NCBI RefSeq assembly: GCF_029784155.1
Contig: NC_073692.1
Span: forward strand, 278,772,413 to 278,836,412
Direction: 5' to 3'
Length of the DNA: 64,000 bases
Source: Uranotaenia lowii
Lineage: Eukaryota > Arthropoda > Insecta > Diptera > Culicidae
Every line of letters starts with the position of its first letter. The first letter of the stretch is position 1. A program made the position numbers and the translations under genes. Below are positions 43,831 through 57,062 of the stretch, in pieces. The notes under the pieces are model-generated. The model was given only the letters and a program-made list of their open reading frames with translations, had not been told where the DNA came from and ran no database searches.

Positions 43831-45435
43831 CATGTGTGCGTGCTTAAAATCCATTCGATTCACCCGACCCGCTGCAAAGAGCACGTCCTACCGACGACGA
43901 AAGTCGTTGGCGGGGTTTGACTACGCTTTAACGGCGAAGATTTTCATGGAATGAGCTCGGTTTTATGTATAGTTTTAGGAACTATTCTCATCACGAACAG
44001 GCAGGACAATCTGTACAATTTTGTTACGAAATATGGACAAAGTCAGAGTTTGCTGTACGACGCGAATTAAAAAATTGAAATAGAAATAAGTTAGTCAAAT
44101 AAATATCCAAAAATTGTCGAACTGTACGTATAAGTGCCAAATGAAATAACATTCCTCAATTTACTTTTGTTTAGTACAATTTCGAGATAAAATATGTTTC
44201 GTAAAACAACCCTTCTGTTTGAGGAACGAACCCCTACAAAGGAAGCATGCAACTTTATTCTAAATCAAAAAAAGTCTACAAAGTTCATATCAAGTACTGG
44301 AGTGAAGCACATGATCGGCAACTATGATTAAGTGTCATCATGGAAGTCAAGTCTCATACCAGAATTTTTAGTTTTTAATAAGCGAAAAACAAAGTATAGA
44401 TCGCTGAAATGTCAAAAAACAAATTTCTCCGATAAGCTGAAAGTGTTTCCTGGTTATGAATCATGAGTCATTCAAACCTAGCTTTAAACAACAAATTTTT
44501 GATAGTTCCAGAGCTCGTAAGCTGTATATCCGGTACCGAGGCTACGTGACAGATGATTTCTGATGAACGACAAAACTTATGAAAAACATTATTTCAAGAA
44601 AAAATCCAGCGTTTGAAACCTATACAATGTCAGCTCGTGGCAAGGTCCCTAGAATAATAAAGTATGTATTTGCTGATTGTTTTGTATGAAATATGATTTG
44701 CCAAGATTCTGCTCCTGAGGAAAAAACAACAATTTTCAAAACGATAACTTTGGTTTGCGCTGTTTTTGAAAGCCTAAAAAGAGTAATATCATACGCAACC
44801 TTTGCAATGATATACGATCTATACTGACCCATTATACTTTAAGTTAAAATTTTATTTTTTTTTTTAATTTTTCATGAATTATCATAAGATTACTTTAATT
44901 TTCTTGATAGAAATTATTTCGATCAAACGAATGGTTTTTGAGATACACGCATTCGTAACTGTCCCATTTCTAAAATTGCTAAGCTTTAGCAGCTGCTTGT
45001 TCGTTCCGAAATGGGAAGGGACTGGCTTGCAAAAACGACCAAATCATTAGTCGGTTCGTATCAGTTGAGTATTTTGGCGTTGAACGTTGCCTACACTCCT
45101 TTCTATCTGCGCCAAAAAAGCTGAATCTACTTAACATTTGCTAATTCGATACCGACGGGTGAGCGGAAACAGACAAAAACGCAAGGGTACGAGAAAATTT
45201 TCTGGATTTACTTTAGTTTTATATTCATCATATTTTTATAAAGTATCGCAGCGCTTATCTTATTAAACCACTTAGGCATGCTTTATTTAGAACTGGAACA
45301 AACTTTTGCTCATATTGTGGCGCTCCTGGTGGATGGATTTGGGAGTTCTTGGCGCCCACGTTTCGGGAATTTTGTCAGCTTCACGCATGTGTTTTTGACA
45401 TTCCGCAAATCGATTGTACTTTGTAAATAAACAAC
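43831..45435. other. no gene recognised
   Basis: Mostly AT-rich. Short frames only and no supported structure. Confidence 0.4.
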
Positions 45436-46160
45436 ATGGAAGTCGAAAGGAGCGAAAATATTGAACACAGTTATTTGGAAAATCTATTGTAGTCTGCATC
45501 TAGGCTATCTAAACAGCTGAAATTGCCTAGAAATACTGTATGGCGCGTTATCAAACGGTATAAGAAACATTGGTGACGATTCGGAAGCCTCAAGCCGATT
45601 GTACGAGTAGAATTGTCGATCAGAAACTGCGTGGTAATATTTTTAAAATGATTAAGAGGAATTCCAATCTGTAGGACCGTGATTTGGTCAGAAAATTTTG
45701 TGCTGCCCATAGTACCGTGAGGAGAATTAGACTCCAGGAAGGAATCAAGTCGTATCGAGCTAGCAAACAGCCAAATCGGACCATAAAACAGAATAGTGTG
45801 GACAAAACCCGTGCTCGGAAGCTATACGACCAGGTGCTGACCAAGTTTGACGGGTATCTTCTGATGGACGATGAAACCTATGTCAAGGCTGACATCAGAC
45901 AAATTCCAGGTCAAAATCCTACTTGACATCGACTCAGGGGGATGTTCAGCCAAATTTAAATTTGTTTTCGCCGACAAATTTGCACGAAATTCTATGATTT
46001 GGCATGTCATTTGCAGCTGTGCCAAAAAAAACGAAAGTTTTTGTTACAAATAAGCCAATGACGTCGGAACTATATCCAAAAAGTGTCTCGAAAAACGAAT
46101 TGTGCCGTTCATTCGATCCCACGTCCATCCCTAATGTTTGGGCCAGATTTGGCAAGCTGT
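45436..46160 (+). pseudogene. Tc1/mariner-type transposase relic, copy 2
   Basis: ATG at 45436, then a helix-turn-helix segment (LSKQLKLPRNTVWRVIKRYK), with stops at about 45488 and 45572. 45684-45926 is open and ends in LLMDDETYVKADIRQIPGQ, the first catalytic Asp block. Further on, after another shift, ICSCAKKNESF and KKCLEKRIVPFI are recognisable. Several stops and shifts make it inactive. It matches copy 1 at 41226-41961 in the same order and is on the opposite strand. Confidence 0.75.
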
Positions 46161-46195
46161 CATAACAGCAAAGTCGTTCAAGAATGTAACCGTCG

Positions 46196-46510
46196 TTACA
46201 TTACGAGGTTTCCAAAACTATAAATTTTGTTAAAATCTGCTGAGAACAAAAGAGAGATATAGCAGTTCGAAGCGAGGAGTGTCAACTTGACACTCAAGGT
46301 CTTATTAAGGAGTTTTTTTTCCTGAGCATTCAGGGTGCTTCCCTAAAAAAGGGATAAAGCAAAATTAAAGAACTCAAGAATTCATTGAGGGTCCTCGAAG
46401 AAATTGTATTGTTTGGATGCACCCGAATAAGGCTACAAGCCGCCAAACTTCCAATAGTGTCATATTGACACTCAAGTGCGGATTAGGGTCTAGAAAACGC
46501 TAAGTATCAT
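46196..46510. repeat. GTGTCAANTTGACAC family, copy 1
   Basis: It contains AGTGTCAACTTGACACTCAAGG, then CAGGGTGCTTCCCTAAAAAA, and a second TGTCATATTGACACTCAAG at 46458. Related sequence recurs inverted at about 55540-55790 and again at 56170-56340. Confidence 0.6.
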
Positions 46511-48540
46511 TATTTTTCAAAAATAAAAAACAATTCGTTTTTTAAATTTCCTAACTATAAATTTTTGAGTCAATTTGCAAAAAAGTTCCTAATAGTTTTT
46601 ATCTGGTGGGTATTATCATTTCAAAATTAGCTCTTGATTCAAGCAATCAGTCGCTAAGAAACGATATCTAGCGAACTATATTTTGATTAAAATTTAATAA
46701 ATTTTCTTCTGTTTACTTTTCCGGAAAAGGAATTCAAACCGCGAAAATTTGGATATAAATTCAATTCATACTATCCAAGCAAAATTGGCAAGAATTTGAA
46801 TTGAATCGCAAGGACCTCCAGCGGGTACCTTTTCGTCCCGCGAATCTTCAACTTCAATAACGACAGAAAGCCACCTCCAGCATCTCCCTTGTACTTGTAT
46901 CCAATTAAAAGATTCCCTTGGAACTCACCGCCTGGCGGCAGCCTGAAGTCTCGTTTCGTTTGCGGTTTTTCGATTGAACATGAAGATCGAAATTGCCTGC
47001 TCCAAATTGATACAATTTTTTCCCGACTCTTTTATTAAAGCAAGTTTGAAAGCTGCTTCACCGCAGCTGTTGGAATAATGTTCTGAATTGATTTTTCAAA
47101 AGAAGCCTTCCTCTGTCATTTAATTAATAGGTATACTTTTCTACAAAGCTCATACCTATTGATTACAATTATTTCAGAACATAACCCATTAATGATCATC
47201 AGTTTATTGTTTAGTAAAAGAAAACAAGCGGCACCAGCTATGCCCGCTCAAAATGTAGTTTCCCTTGGATTTTGTAAAGGTCGAACCCGGTCTCTATAAA
47301 TCGTCAAAGGTCAATCATCACTAGAGGACCAACGAGATTGTTTATTGCACTGACGGAGGAAAAATTTCAGGCTGCATCATAACATGAGTAGATCAGCATC
47401 TTTGAACTTTGGGAAGCATCTGCCTGATGGATAACGTCTTGTTCTTAGACATCATCTATTGACAAAATTACGTGTGTCGGTACGACGTTCCGATGGTTGT
47501 CGGAATTTTATATTTTTGTTTTGGTTTTCGAAATTCGAATGAGTTATGCCTAGCAGCCAGCCGTAGCGGACAGATTTTTGTTCATTCAAAACTACATCTC
47601 CACCAACGACGTTGGTTGGCGTATTGGTGGTGGGTCTAAAGTAGTATAGAGAGAAATTGATGTTTTTCACGTCCGCCCGTCTGTGTTGTGTGGTGTTGTG
47701 AATGAAGTTGAAAAATACACGCGAGGGGACGATTCGGTTCTATGATGTTGTTGTTTTCAGCAACATTCTGTCTTTGTCCGTGTGTTGATTCACGCGGTGT
47801 GTTTTTCCCTTTATGTGCATGTTTCGGGATTGTACATAAAACAGAACCCAACTGCTTATGTACAGGCCTACTACGAATATTTTGGCGCTAAAATGCGAAG
47901 ATTTGTTTTGAATATTTCTACGGAGGACGTATTCGGATCATAAAAATGTTGCCTGAAACTCAATTGGAGGGGAAAAATGAATGAAAAGATTTATTTCGTA
48001 GGTTTGTTGACGAATTTATATCTAGTAAACAATAGAGGAAAGGATCATGCAACATTTTTTTCAACCATCATAGGGGTTTCAATAAACGAAAAACATCATT
48101 CATTTTATTGCTCCCTTAAACCTCACTCGAAGCTTGACGATGACAATTAAATAATTTCTCCAATTGACGATGATGTATCTGCATTCTATAATGATGGTCT
48201 TTTGATGCTCTGAAGTCCGACTGCCGTCAAACGCAGAGTGCAATCGACGGCGAGTAATGGATCAAATGACTTTTATTGAACATATGAACAATGCTCTGGA
48301 TCAGTTGTGTGGTAAACATTTCATTGTTTCGCTTTTATACAAGGGTGATAAAAATGGGGGAGAATCAAAGACTTAAGAATAATTGTTTTAAAATATTGGA
48401 TATCGAATGCTGATCATTCTTCTCTATACAGTCAATCGAAAAATTGATCGTACACGGATTATTGGCAATGATTCGAAAAAAATCGCTCATTTCGTGTAAG
48501 AGCCGCTATAAACTCCATAGATTACCGGTAAAGGGAAGTC
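46511..48540. other. no gene recognised
   Basis: AT-rich with a small inverted repeat (TTAATAGGTATAC and its partner, about 47125-47165). 47450-47860 is GC-richer. No coding evidence. Confidence 0.4.
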
Positions 48541-48544
48541 AGCA

Positions 48545-48680
48545 ACTCCCGCGTAGTGGTCAGAGTATAAGTCATCTACTGTAATGTTAATGAGATTGAA
48601 TCCCGGTCATGGCAAACATAGTGTCCTTTTGGTGGTTGGGTGGTTTTGCCTTCCGTAAGATGCTAACCATCGTGACTTCG
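48545..48680 (+). mobile_element. tRNA-derived SINE-like sequence
   Basis: GCGTAGTGGTCAGAGTA (A-box-like, about 48551) and GAGATTGAATCCC (B-box-like, 48592) are spaced about 40 bp apart as in tRNA promoters, followed by CGGTCATGGC and a non-tRNA body. It resembles mosquito tRNA-derived SINEs; I do not assign a family. Confidence 0.4.
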
Positions 48681-48719
48681 AAAGAAGTACGCTTAGCGTT
48701 AAAAGGAAAAAGATCTCTT

Positions 48720-49441
48720 CAAAGAAGCTTCGTTTTGGTTCAAAACTCATCCATGATTTGTTGCTGAATTTTTAAGTAACGTTTACATGAGTAAATTTGA
48801 GCTTTTATATTTGTATGGGAAATTTGTATATTTTGTATTAAAAAATCAACATCATCTTTGTTTCTCATGTGGAACCGAGCCTGCTATAGTTTTTATGCCA
48901 ATTTATAAATTCTTCAAAGAAAATTTTCCGCTGAACTACTTTGTCGAAGACCGTAACTTCGTTATTAGCTATTTAATGGGCGTATGTCATTTGGCATTGA
49001 TAAACAATAAATTCAATTGACACCTCTGCTGAGTGCCTAGCGAGGTATTGCATGACTACTTTTTATGCAATAATTCGCACAAGCAGTGATATTAATTGAA
49101 TTGACTGTTCTTCAATGCTAAAAGACCAACCCCTATTAAACAGCAAATAACTTTTTTCCCTAATAAGACACGAAATTACGGTCTTCGACAAAGTTGTTCA
49201 GCGGAAAATTTTCTTTGAAGAATTCATAAGGCACAAAAACTATTAGCAGGCTCGGTTCCACAGAAGAAACAAAAAAATATGTTGATTTTTCAGTACAAAA
49301 TATTCAAATTTCCCATACAAACATAAAATTTCAAATTTACTCATGTAAAATTCTGCAAAAAATCATGGATGAGTTTTGAACCAAAACAAAGCTTTACGGT
49401 ATCAGAAATTTAAAAATGACCCCAAATCGACTCAGTCTAAT
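48720..49441. mobile_element. foldback palindrome, copy 2 (degraded)
   Basis: Same sequence order as 4562-5397 at lower identity: CATCCATGAT, TTTACATGAGTAAATTTG, GAACCGAGCC, GAGGTATTGCATGACTACTT at the centre, then the inverted arm, ending in CGACTCAGTCTAATG (about 49427-49441). The left end is truncated. Confidence 0.85.
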
Positions 49442-52400
49442 GTGTTTGTTTAAAAAAAGTCAATCATCGGGAAAAGAAACTAAAGGCTCCTTTTAATGCA
49501 GGCGAACCAAATACCGAATACCTACAATGACTTTGATTTTATCATAGTCAAATCTAAAGGATTTGCCATCTGGTTCATTTTGAGGATATTGTCATCCCTC
49601 GGGTGATCACAAGGGCCGTTCTACGTAAGTTGAATAAAAACATAGAACAAAATAGGGTATATTAAGCGGCCACACTACATTGTTTTCGAAGTATGTCTTT
49701 GTACTTTAAAACAGTTCTTATTCCCCTCTGCACAAATATTTTTAAACATTCCCAACTGGATCTGATGTTTTCTATTATTGCTACTCCGTGATTGTTGAGG
49801 TTGATAGCATAGAGTTGCCAGCACCTCCAAATTGTCCAAAACTAATGCTCTCTTTTTAAACATCAACAATGGCGCTGGCCACGTCCACGTCCTTGTAGTA
49901 TATATGACTTGGAAAACGAAAAAGAGACGAAAGGTAGGCTACCTCTGCATGCTATCAACATAAAATAGGACACATAATATTTTTGGTGAATCTCAGGCGA
50001 TATCCTGACATTAACTAACACGGTCCTAAGAAGGTTAACTTTTCGCTGTTGCCCTATCTACTCCTTGAACGTTCATGTGAGTTTTCAACTTTTGAAACAT
50101 TCGCGAATCCCAGTTATCCGATGCACTTTTCTGTGCAACGAATTACAGGTTGAAATTCGGTTGCACTTCTCGGGAGTTCAAGTGAAAGTTCCTTTCACCT
50201 ACACACAAGGTTTCGGATCTTTTCAGTGCAACGTGCATTAGGCCATACAGAGCAGCAAAAGTGAATGTGTCTACCCAAAAGTTGCATTTCGTGATTCGTT
50301 GGCACGAGAGAATGACACATATATTTCCGCATTCAATTTTCAAAAGGTTCTATGTTTACAATGACAATCTTTGGAAGACGTTGTCCCATGCGGCTGCTGC
50401 AAACGACTAAACTGATACTTGTTCGTATCCATATACGGCATTTCCAATACTTGAGGGTTTCGATTTCATATGAAACTTATTTCTGTACAACGCCGTCAAC
50501 TATTTTCCGCGATTGCAAATCACCGACCAAGAAAATTCGATTGGCTTCAGTGTAGTGTAGTGTGATTTTGTGCCACCGATATTCAAAGGCCACTGATCTG
50601 TTCCCAGCTTAGCACTAGCGTTTCAGTTTGTGGTTTTCTAGTGATCTATGAAGGCGGTTTGTTTAGAATGCGCGGCGTAGTAAAGTGTTGATAGTTGTTG
50701 CATAGGTGCAAGTAACAGTAAAAGTGTGTCGCAGCTTTTGTCTCTGGAGGCCTGGCACCGCACCGTTGCGAATCGAAAAGTGGAGTCTTATGTGTGTTCT
50801 GTTGAGGTTTAACCTCTACGGCCAGCAGCAGCAACAGAGCGTTATTTCGAATGGTAAACATTCTGATGTGTGATTGTAATATTAGTTGTCATTCAATTAA
50901 CTTGTGTAGAACTCATACAGTGTACCACCAGAGGAGTAGGACCAGTTTTTCGTCTCGTATCGAGTTCTGCGTGTATAATGCGGCCGGGTTTCCCCGTGTG
51001 GTGGTTCCACATTCCTGACCTACATCACAGGACAGTGTTGTTGTTCGTAAATAGGTAGTACCCCGAAATAAGCTGTAGCGGAGAGGCTTGTTGGGTTTGG
51101 TGCAATGCTTTTTAATTTGAGTCAGACAGGCAGCAGGAGGGTATTGTCGCTCACATTCGTTCAAAGATTTGTGTGCGCCTTCCTGTCACCTACATACACA
51201 CTGACAAACGACCTTGACCCACATACAAGCGTAGGACCTTCGGAAGCAGACAAGTGTAAAAATGAACCCAACAGTGTGGTGTGTTGGGCTATCTCTGGCT
51301 GCGAGATTATGCGAACCGAAAGAACTCAGAAATTTATAATATTCTCAGTGTTCTACTACAACAGATGGGTTCGACACCGGTGCATGATTTGATGGTAGTC
51401 ATTCGTTTGCCCAAACAATCCTATAGTCATTCAACGGTTTGCTTCAGACACCAATAAGCATATTTTTCGATCAAAATACCAAAGACTAAACATTTCCCTT
51501 TCGCCGTTTGTCGAAGTTCAGCATGTCGCACTTCGACACATGAACACGGAGAACCACAGCTCGGCCCCAAGCAGAAAACTGTAAACTGGTTTTCCGTACC
51601 TATTCTTCGCCGCACAGTCGCAATAATAAAAGACTATCATTTTGCTCTCCATCCCGACAAAACCCTCTAAATTGGTGTGATGTGGCCCGTCGTAGCGAAT
51701 GCTACATGTTTGCGTGTCCCACCTCCCAGATCCGGCAGCCAATCCGACCAACCTACCCGCCGAATGCCTCCCCCTGGCTTTTGTCCGATTGAAAATCGAG
51801 AGACTCAAACAACTCTGCTACCATGAGCTGCTAAACTTGTGTGTTGTGTAGAGTAGAGCATCAGCAACATCACCACCATCAGCTCGCACTCTGGCAAAGC
51901 CGGCAAAGCACGGCGGACGAGAATGAAAGAAGTATGTTGGTCGGAATTAATATCATCGTCATGTTGCTGCTGCTTCTCCTTCGAAGGAAACGCTTATGTT
52001 TGAGGGTCACGAAGACAACCTTGTACAGGCCCACGTTCATCGTCGTGGTCGTCCCCTTTACCAGCGGCAAAGTTGTTCTGACTTGGAACAACTTCTGCCA
52101 CATATTTGGTACAGCCTAAACAAGACGAGAGAAAAAAACAACCCAACTTCAAAACAAATGGCGTATTTTTTTTTGATTCTGGATTTGGCTCTGAAACCGT
52201 CAGAATAAAAAAACGAGTTTCGGGTTTCGAGTTATTCCATACGTGGGTGTGCGTGAGAACGAGCGCAATGTTTACAAGCAGCTGTCATTTTGTTCTCCCT
52301 TCTGGATTTCTTCACTCGGTTCTTCACATCCGGATTGTCGTTTTTCGTGTCCGGATTGCACTGGACAGCAGATAGTACGATTTTGCTTGGCTTAGAGATT

Positions 52401-53285
52401 CAAAATCGCGGCAATAATCATTTTCCCGTTCATTATTTCAACTGTTTTGCTTTCAGCCAAAAACAGCTGTTTAATGTTTTGACAACAACGTTGAGAGTAT
52501 GGGTGAACTTCTCGCAAAACTGACTTTCTTCTCAGGGCGACTCCGTCCCTTTTTCGAGCGAACCTAGGTTGCCTCTCGAGCAATAAATGAGCACGATGAC
52601 AGCAGTTAGAGCGAACCTAGGTTGCCTCTAGTTTGCCTCCAGGTGAAAAAAAATACGGTAAAAGTCTCCCTGTGCGTGTTTGCGATTGCGACACATTAAA
52701 GTAATGTAAACATGTCTTTGTCTTCTGACAATTCGTTCCATCAAACATCGACTGGCTGAAAATAAAAACAAAACAAACGGAAGACTGCCAAAGGTTTGTT
52801 TGAAACTTTCGTAATATCAGCCCACAGAGAATGACGAATGACTTCTGACTGAGTGCGGTGCTTTTTTGATGCAAATCACTCAAGAAGCGGTTCTAATGTT
52901 ACTCTTATACTGTTCTCGTTCGTTCGTTTGCGTTGTTTCCGATTTTATTACAACTTCTTACAGTATATAATTGCATTTTTGCAATTCTTTTCGCTTTGCG
53001 GTTGCGGTTCAGATCAATCATTTGTGAGTGCAGCGAAACTTCTGGGTGGATTTTATTGGTGTTTCCTTCTTGATTAGTTTTCTCTTCAACCAATATAATA
53101 CTACATCAGAGTGTTCTGCATATGCACTGAAACAGACATCACCGAACTCTTTTTTAAAATTTTATTTACAGATCAAATTTTTAAGTTTACCTACGAAAAT
53201 ATTGAAAGACCGATAATTCGACTGTTTTCCTTTTTTCATCTATCGGTAGTTTTATAAACCTAAAGGTAATGCACAATGAGGAAAA
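49442..53285. other. unique, partly GC-rich; no gene established
   Basis: 50550-52600 is GC-richer with many short frames in both strands. A second TTCAGATCAA initiator-like motif occurs at 53009-53018, about 47 bp after TATATAA. There is no domain and no convincing exon. It may hold regulatory sequence or untranslated exons. Confidence 0.4.
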
Positions 53286-53946
53286 ACCCTGATCAGGAGA
53301 GAAAAACAAAATTATATCAAGATGAGATATTTTGATACTAATTTTTTTCTATCTAAATGAGTTATAATTCAGTACTCGTAGGATGTTAAAATATCTCAAA
53401 TTATATCAACAAATCTATACGATCATAGCTAAATTATATCAGTTTTTGATATGCTCCTATCAAGATTATATCTGGTTCAGATGGCATAGTTTTCTATTAG
53501 GCAGAACAAATCCTATCAAAATTATAACTTATCAAGATATGAATGCTTTGAGAAAAATTTCTAGTGGAATGTCAGTAACCCACAGTATTTGCTAAAATCA
53601 TGCTCCATTTTTGGCATCCCAAAAATGTTATTCAGTTTTATGAATCTACTGGGCGAAACTCATTAAAGTACGGTTTGGGCCGTTGACTTCGATGTCCGTG
53701 TTGCATGGAAAGTTATATGCATATCAAAATAAGATACGGTTATAATATATTATAACAATTTGAAACAAATTGTTTATCGTTGAAAGTGAGTTCAATCCTA
53801 TTCAAGAATGCCAATCAAAATAAGATATTACCAAGATTCAAGAAACTAAGAGTCGAAAATTATAAGAACAATATTCTAACTGAAAAAGATATAAATATCT
53901 CGTTGAGATATGTTTCAGTTCTTATTTTGATATGCTTTCCTAATCG
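53286..53946. mobile_element. AT-rich element with TATCAA-type palindromes
   Basis: ATATCAAGAT/ATATCAAAAT and complements are repeated about ten times. The possible ends CCCTGATCAGGAGAGA and (reverse complement) CCCGATTAGGAAAGC are imperfect inverted repeats. The boundaries are uncertain. Confidence 0.4.
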
Positions 53947-53948
53947 GG

Positions 53949-55464
53949 AAGTGTATAAACCGCGAAGACCTCTTATACAAAACAAATCTATGAAAAAGTA
54001 CTTTGCTTTAGTGAAAATATCCAGAGAAGTGATTGGACGAAGTTTCAGAGGCCGCACGAGCTTACGAACGGAGGTATAGTGCCTTTTTAGCCCCTAATTC
54101 CCCTATATTTTGTTAACAATCCAGATAAAAATTTATTAGGACTTGAAAACTTTGAACAAAAATAGACCTATCTTGTGCATTTTTTTTTTTTTTGAAAAAT
54201 CGATTAGAGGCTGTTTGAGCTACCGCACACTTCAGAAAATGGAGTTTTGGCTGTTTTACCCTCAAATCCCTACATTTTTCAATTATTTCATAAAAAATGC
54301 ATGTTCGGCCTTCCGAATTTTGAACCAAATGGAACGTATCATGTGTGATTTTTTCCGAGGAAACCAATAAAGCGTGTTTGAGCCACCGCAAGTTTCAGAT
54401 AATTGAGTTATGACTGTTTTACCCTCAATTCCCTTACATTTTTCAAATAGTTAAGAAAACGCATGTTTGGACTTTCAAAATTTTGAACCAAATGGGACGT
54501 ATCTTGTGCGATTTTTTCCGAGAAATCTAATGAAGGCTATTTGAGCCACCGCACGCTTCGGAAAATGGTGTTTTGGCTGTTTTTACCCTCAAATCCCTAC
54601 ATTTTTCAATTATTTCATAAAAAAGCATGTTGGGACTTGAAAATTTTCTACAAAATGGAACGAATCTTGTATATTTTTTTCAAGGAATCCAACGAAGCCT
54701 ATTTGAGCCACCGCACTTATTGCAAACAGGAGTTATGGCTGTTTTGTCCTCAATTTACCAACATTTTTCAAATATTTCAGTTCAAAATTTTAGTTCAAAA
54801 TTTTCGAGTCCGAACATGCTTTTTCTGACTATTTGAAAAAATGTAAGGGAATTGAGGGTAAAACATCCAAACTCTGGTGTCCAATGCGTGCGGTAGCTCA
54901 AATAGGCTTCGTTGGATTGCTTGGAAAAAATCATACAAGATTCGTCCCATTTTGTTCAAAGTTTTGAAGTCAAAACTTACTTTTTCGGAGCTATTGAAAA
55001 ATTTAGGGAAATTGAGGGTAAAACAGCCATAACTCCTGTTTCCAATCCGTGCAGTGGCTCAAATAGGCTTCGTTGGATTCCTCGGAAAAAAAAACATAAG
55101 ATAAGTCTTGATTTGAATTTTGAAGTCCGAAAATGCTTTTTTCTCAAATAATTGAAAAATGTAGGGAATTGAGGGTAAAAACAGTCATAACTCCATTTGA
55201 TTTCTTAGAAAAAATTGTACAAGATACGTCTATTTTTGTTCAACGTTTTCAAGTCTTCATCAGTTTTTTTTTCTGGATTGTTTACAAAATATAGGGGAAT
55301 TAGGGGCTAAAAAGGCACTATAACTCCGTTCGTAACCTCGTGCGGTATCTGAAACTATGTCTAATCGCTTCTCTGGAAATTTTCACTAAAGGAAAGTACT
55401 TTTAATGGATTTGTTTCGAGAGAGAAAAGATTTTAAATTTTTTCGCGGTTTATACACTTTTTTC
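53949..55464. mobile_element. 1.5-kb foldback with tandem-repeat arms
   Basis: The ends are AAGTGTATAAACCGCGAA and its complement. The left arm carries a unique cap and then about four tandem units of 160-170 bp, each with TTTGAGCCACCGCA, TACCCTCAAATCCCTACATT and a T-rich stretch. The right arm repeats these in inverted order around a centre near 54790-54830. Open frames of 70-95 codons are repeats of the same unit. The structure matches Foldback-type elements. No transposase. Confidence 0.88.
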
Positions 55465-55539
55465 CCCATTGTGTAACGGTTTTGAACTATCGGTGCTTTT
55501 TTGTGTGAATTAAACCTCATCCGTTATTTTGTATCAATA

Positions 55540-55790
55540 TGACAATATTCGAAGTTTGGCGGGTGCATCCTAAAAAAAAAAATTCTTTTGGGACCCTCAA
55601 TAAATTCTTTGAATCTTTAATTTTACATTATTAATTTTTTATGGACGCACCCTGAAGTCCCAGGATAAAGCTCCCTAGTAAGACCTCGAGTGTCAATTTG
55701 ACACTTCTCGCTTCGAACCGCTATATCTCTCTTGTTTCTCAACCGATTTTTGCAAAATTTATAGTTTTGAAAACCTCGTGATGGAACTTA
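55540..55790. repeat. GTGTCAANTTGACAC family, copy 2 (inverted)
   Basis: It contains GGACGCACCCTGAAGTCC, GACCTCGAGTGTCAATTTGACACTTCTC and CGCTATATCTCTC, the complement of the block at 46200-46330. Confidence 0.6.
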
Positions 55791-56169
55791 AATATGTTTC
55801 TTACACATTATACACCTAGAACTCTTCAGTTTTTCGTTATTCAAAGTCTTAAAAAAACCGAAAAAATATACTTCGGAAAAAAAATTGTAGATCAGCTAGG
55901 GAATGCTGAAGAAAAAATTTCACTAGTGTCCAAAAAAGCTGAAGTTAGAAGCAATAAGTTGCACATAACGATATATTTTTAGAAATTTTTCAAGATCATG
56001 ACAAAAAAAAATGTAAAAAATTGGTGCGAAAACCGTACTTTTCAATCAATGAATCGTCAAAATTGTTTTAGTCACACCAGATGAATTTTGAAAAAAAGGA
56101 TTGAAAAGTTAACATCATTTGGCATCTTTTCACATTTTTAAATTTTCAAAATACGAAACTGTATTTTTG
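55791..56169. other. AT-rich, no gene recognised
   Basis: One 62-codon frame (55794-55982) with no family resemblance; it may be internal sequence of the flanking repeat family. Confidence 0.4.
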
Positions 56170-56340
56170 ACGAATTTTCAAGGGTAGCTTTGGACCTTTT
56201 GTCAATTTGCAATTGTAAAAATGTTGAGAAATAAGAAAGTAGAGCGTCAGTTGACACTCAAGGTCTGATTAAGTCTTATACGATTAGAGTTATTTCCTGG
56301 GCCTTCAGGGTGCGTCCATAAAAAAGCAATTAGATATACA
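56170..56340. repeat. GTGTCAANTTGACAC family, copy 3
   Basis: It has AGCGTCAGTTGACACTCAAGG and CTTCAGGGTGCGTCCATAAAAAAGC, in the same order as copy 1. Copies 2 and 3 face each other and may be the two ends of one element of about 0.8 kb. Confidence 0.55.
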
Positions 56341-57062
56341 AAATTTAAGATTTTGATAAATTCGGTACCTAAATTAAAGCATTTGAAGGCATTTTTTTTA
56401 TCCATAACCCTTTAATGAAAGCATATGAAACTCGGAACCTTTTTTTCTGTCCTTTTACAGCTTCGTTCAATATTGTTATAATATTTTGTAAATGACATAC
56501 ACCGTCTGGCCGATTTACAGACTGAATAAACGTGGACAGCTTAGGATTAACATTTAACACCCACCCATTTAACCGCTAACTGAGACTTACAATATTAAAA
56601 CTTTTTCAACCCACTATAATAACAAATAGCAATTATAAAACCCAGAAGAAATGGTTAACAATTTAATATGAAATTTAATCAATTTGAACAGTGATCAAAC
56701 AAGTTTTTTTTTTTCATTTATTTCAAAATTAGAAGTGAATAAAGTTATTCCTACTGAAATTGTGTTTTATTGAGGGTTCTGTCATGATTATAATTTTTTT
56801 TTTTTTGCTTTTTTAGTAGCTCTCTATACAGCATTAAATTTTCATTTCTCTCTACACACTATTCCAAATTTTCAAATTGGATGTACAAAACTGAAGCATC
56901 ACATTTGACGTAAAATTACAAACATTAGTTAAAAATAAAAATGATCGATCTATCTGATTTTTATCCTAAAGCTCAGGTTTTATTAGATGGATCGATCCTA
57001 GAACATCTGAATCGATTTTGGAGAACGCACAATCAAATATACTCGATCATTAAACAGATTAC
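56341..57062. other. AT-rich, no gene recognised
   Basis: Poly-T tracts at about 56707 and 56793. No coding or repeat structure I can name. Confidence 0.4.

Noticed and set aside
48545..48620. Functional tRNA gene
   Set aside because: Box-like motifs are present but I could not fold a full cloverleaf; SINE-like origin preferred.
54541..54836. Repeated 70-95-codon frames with similar peptides
   Set aside because: They repeat because the DNA unit repeats. There is no start context and the frames end at unit borders.
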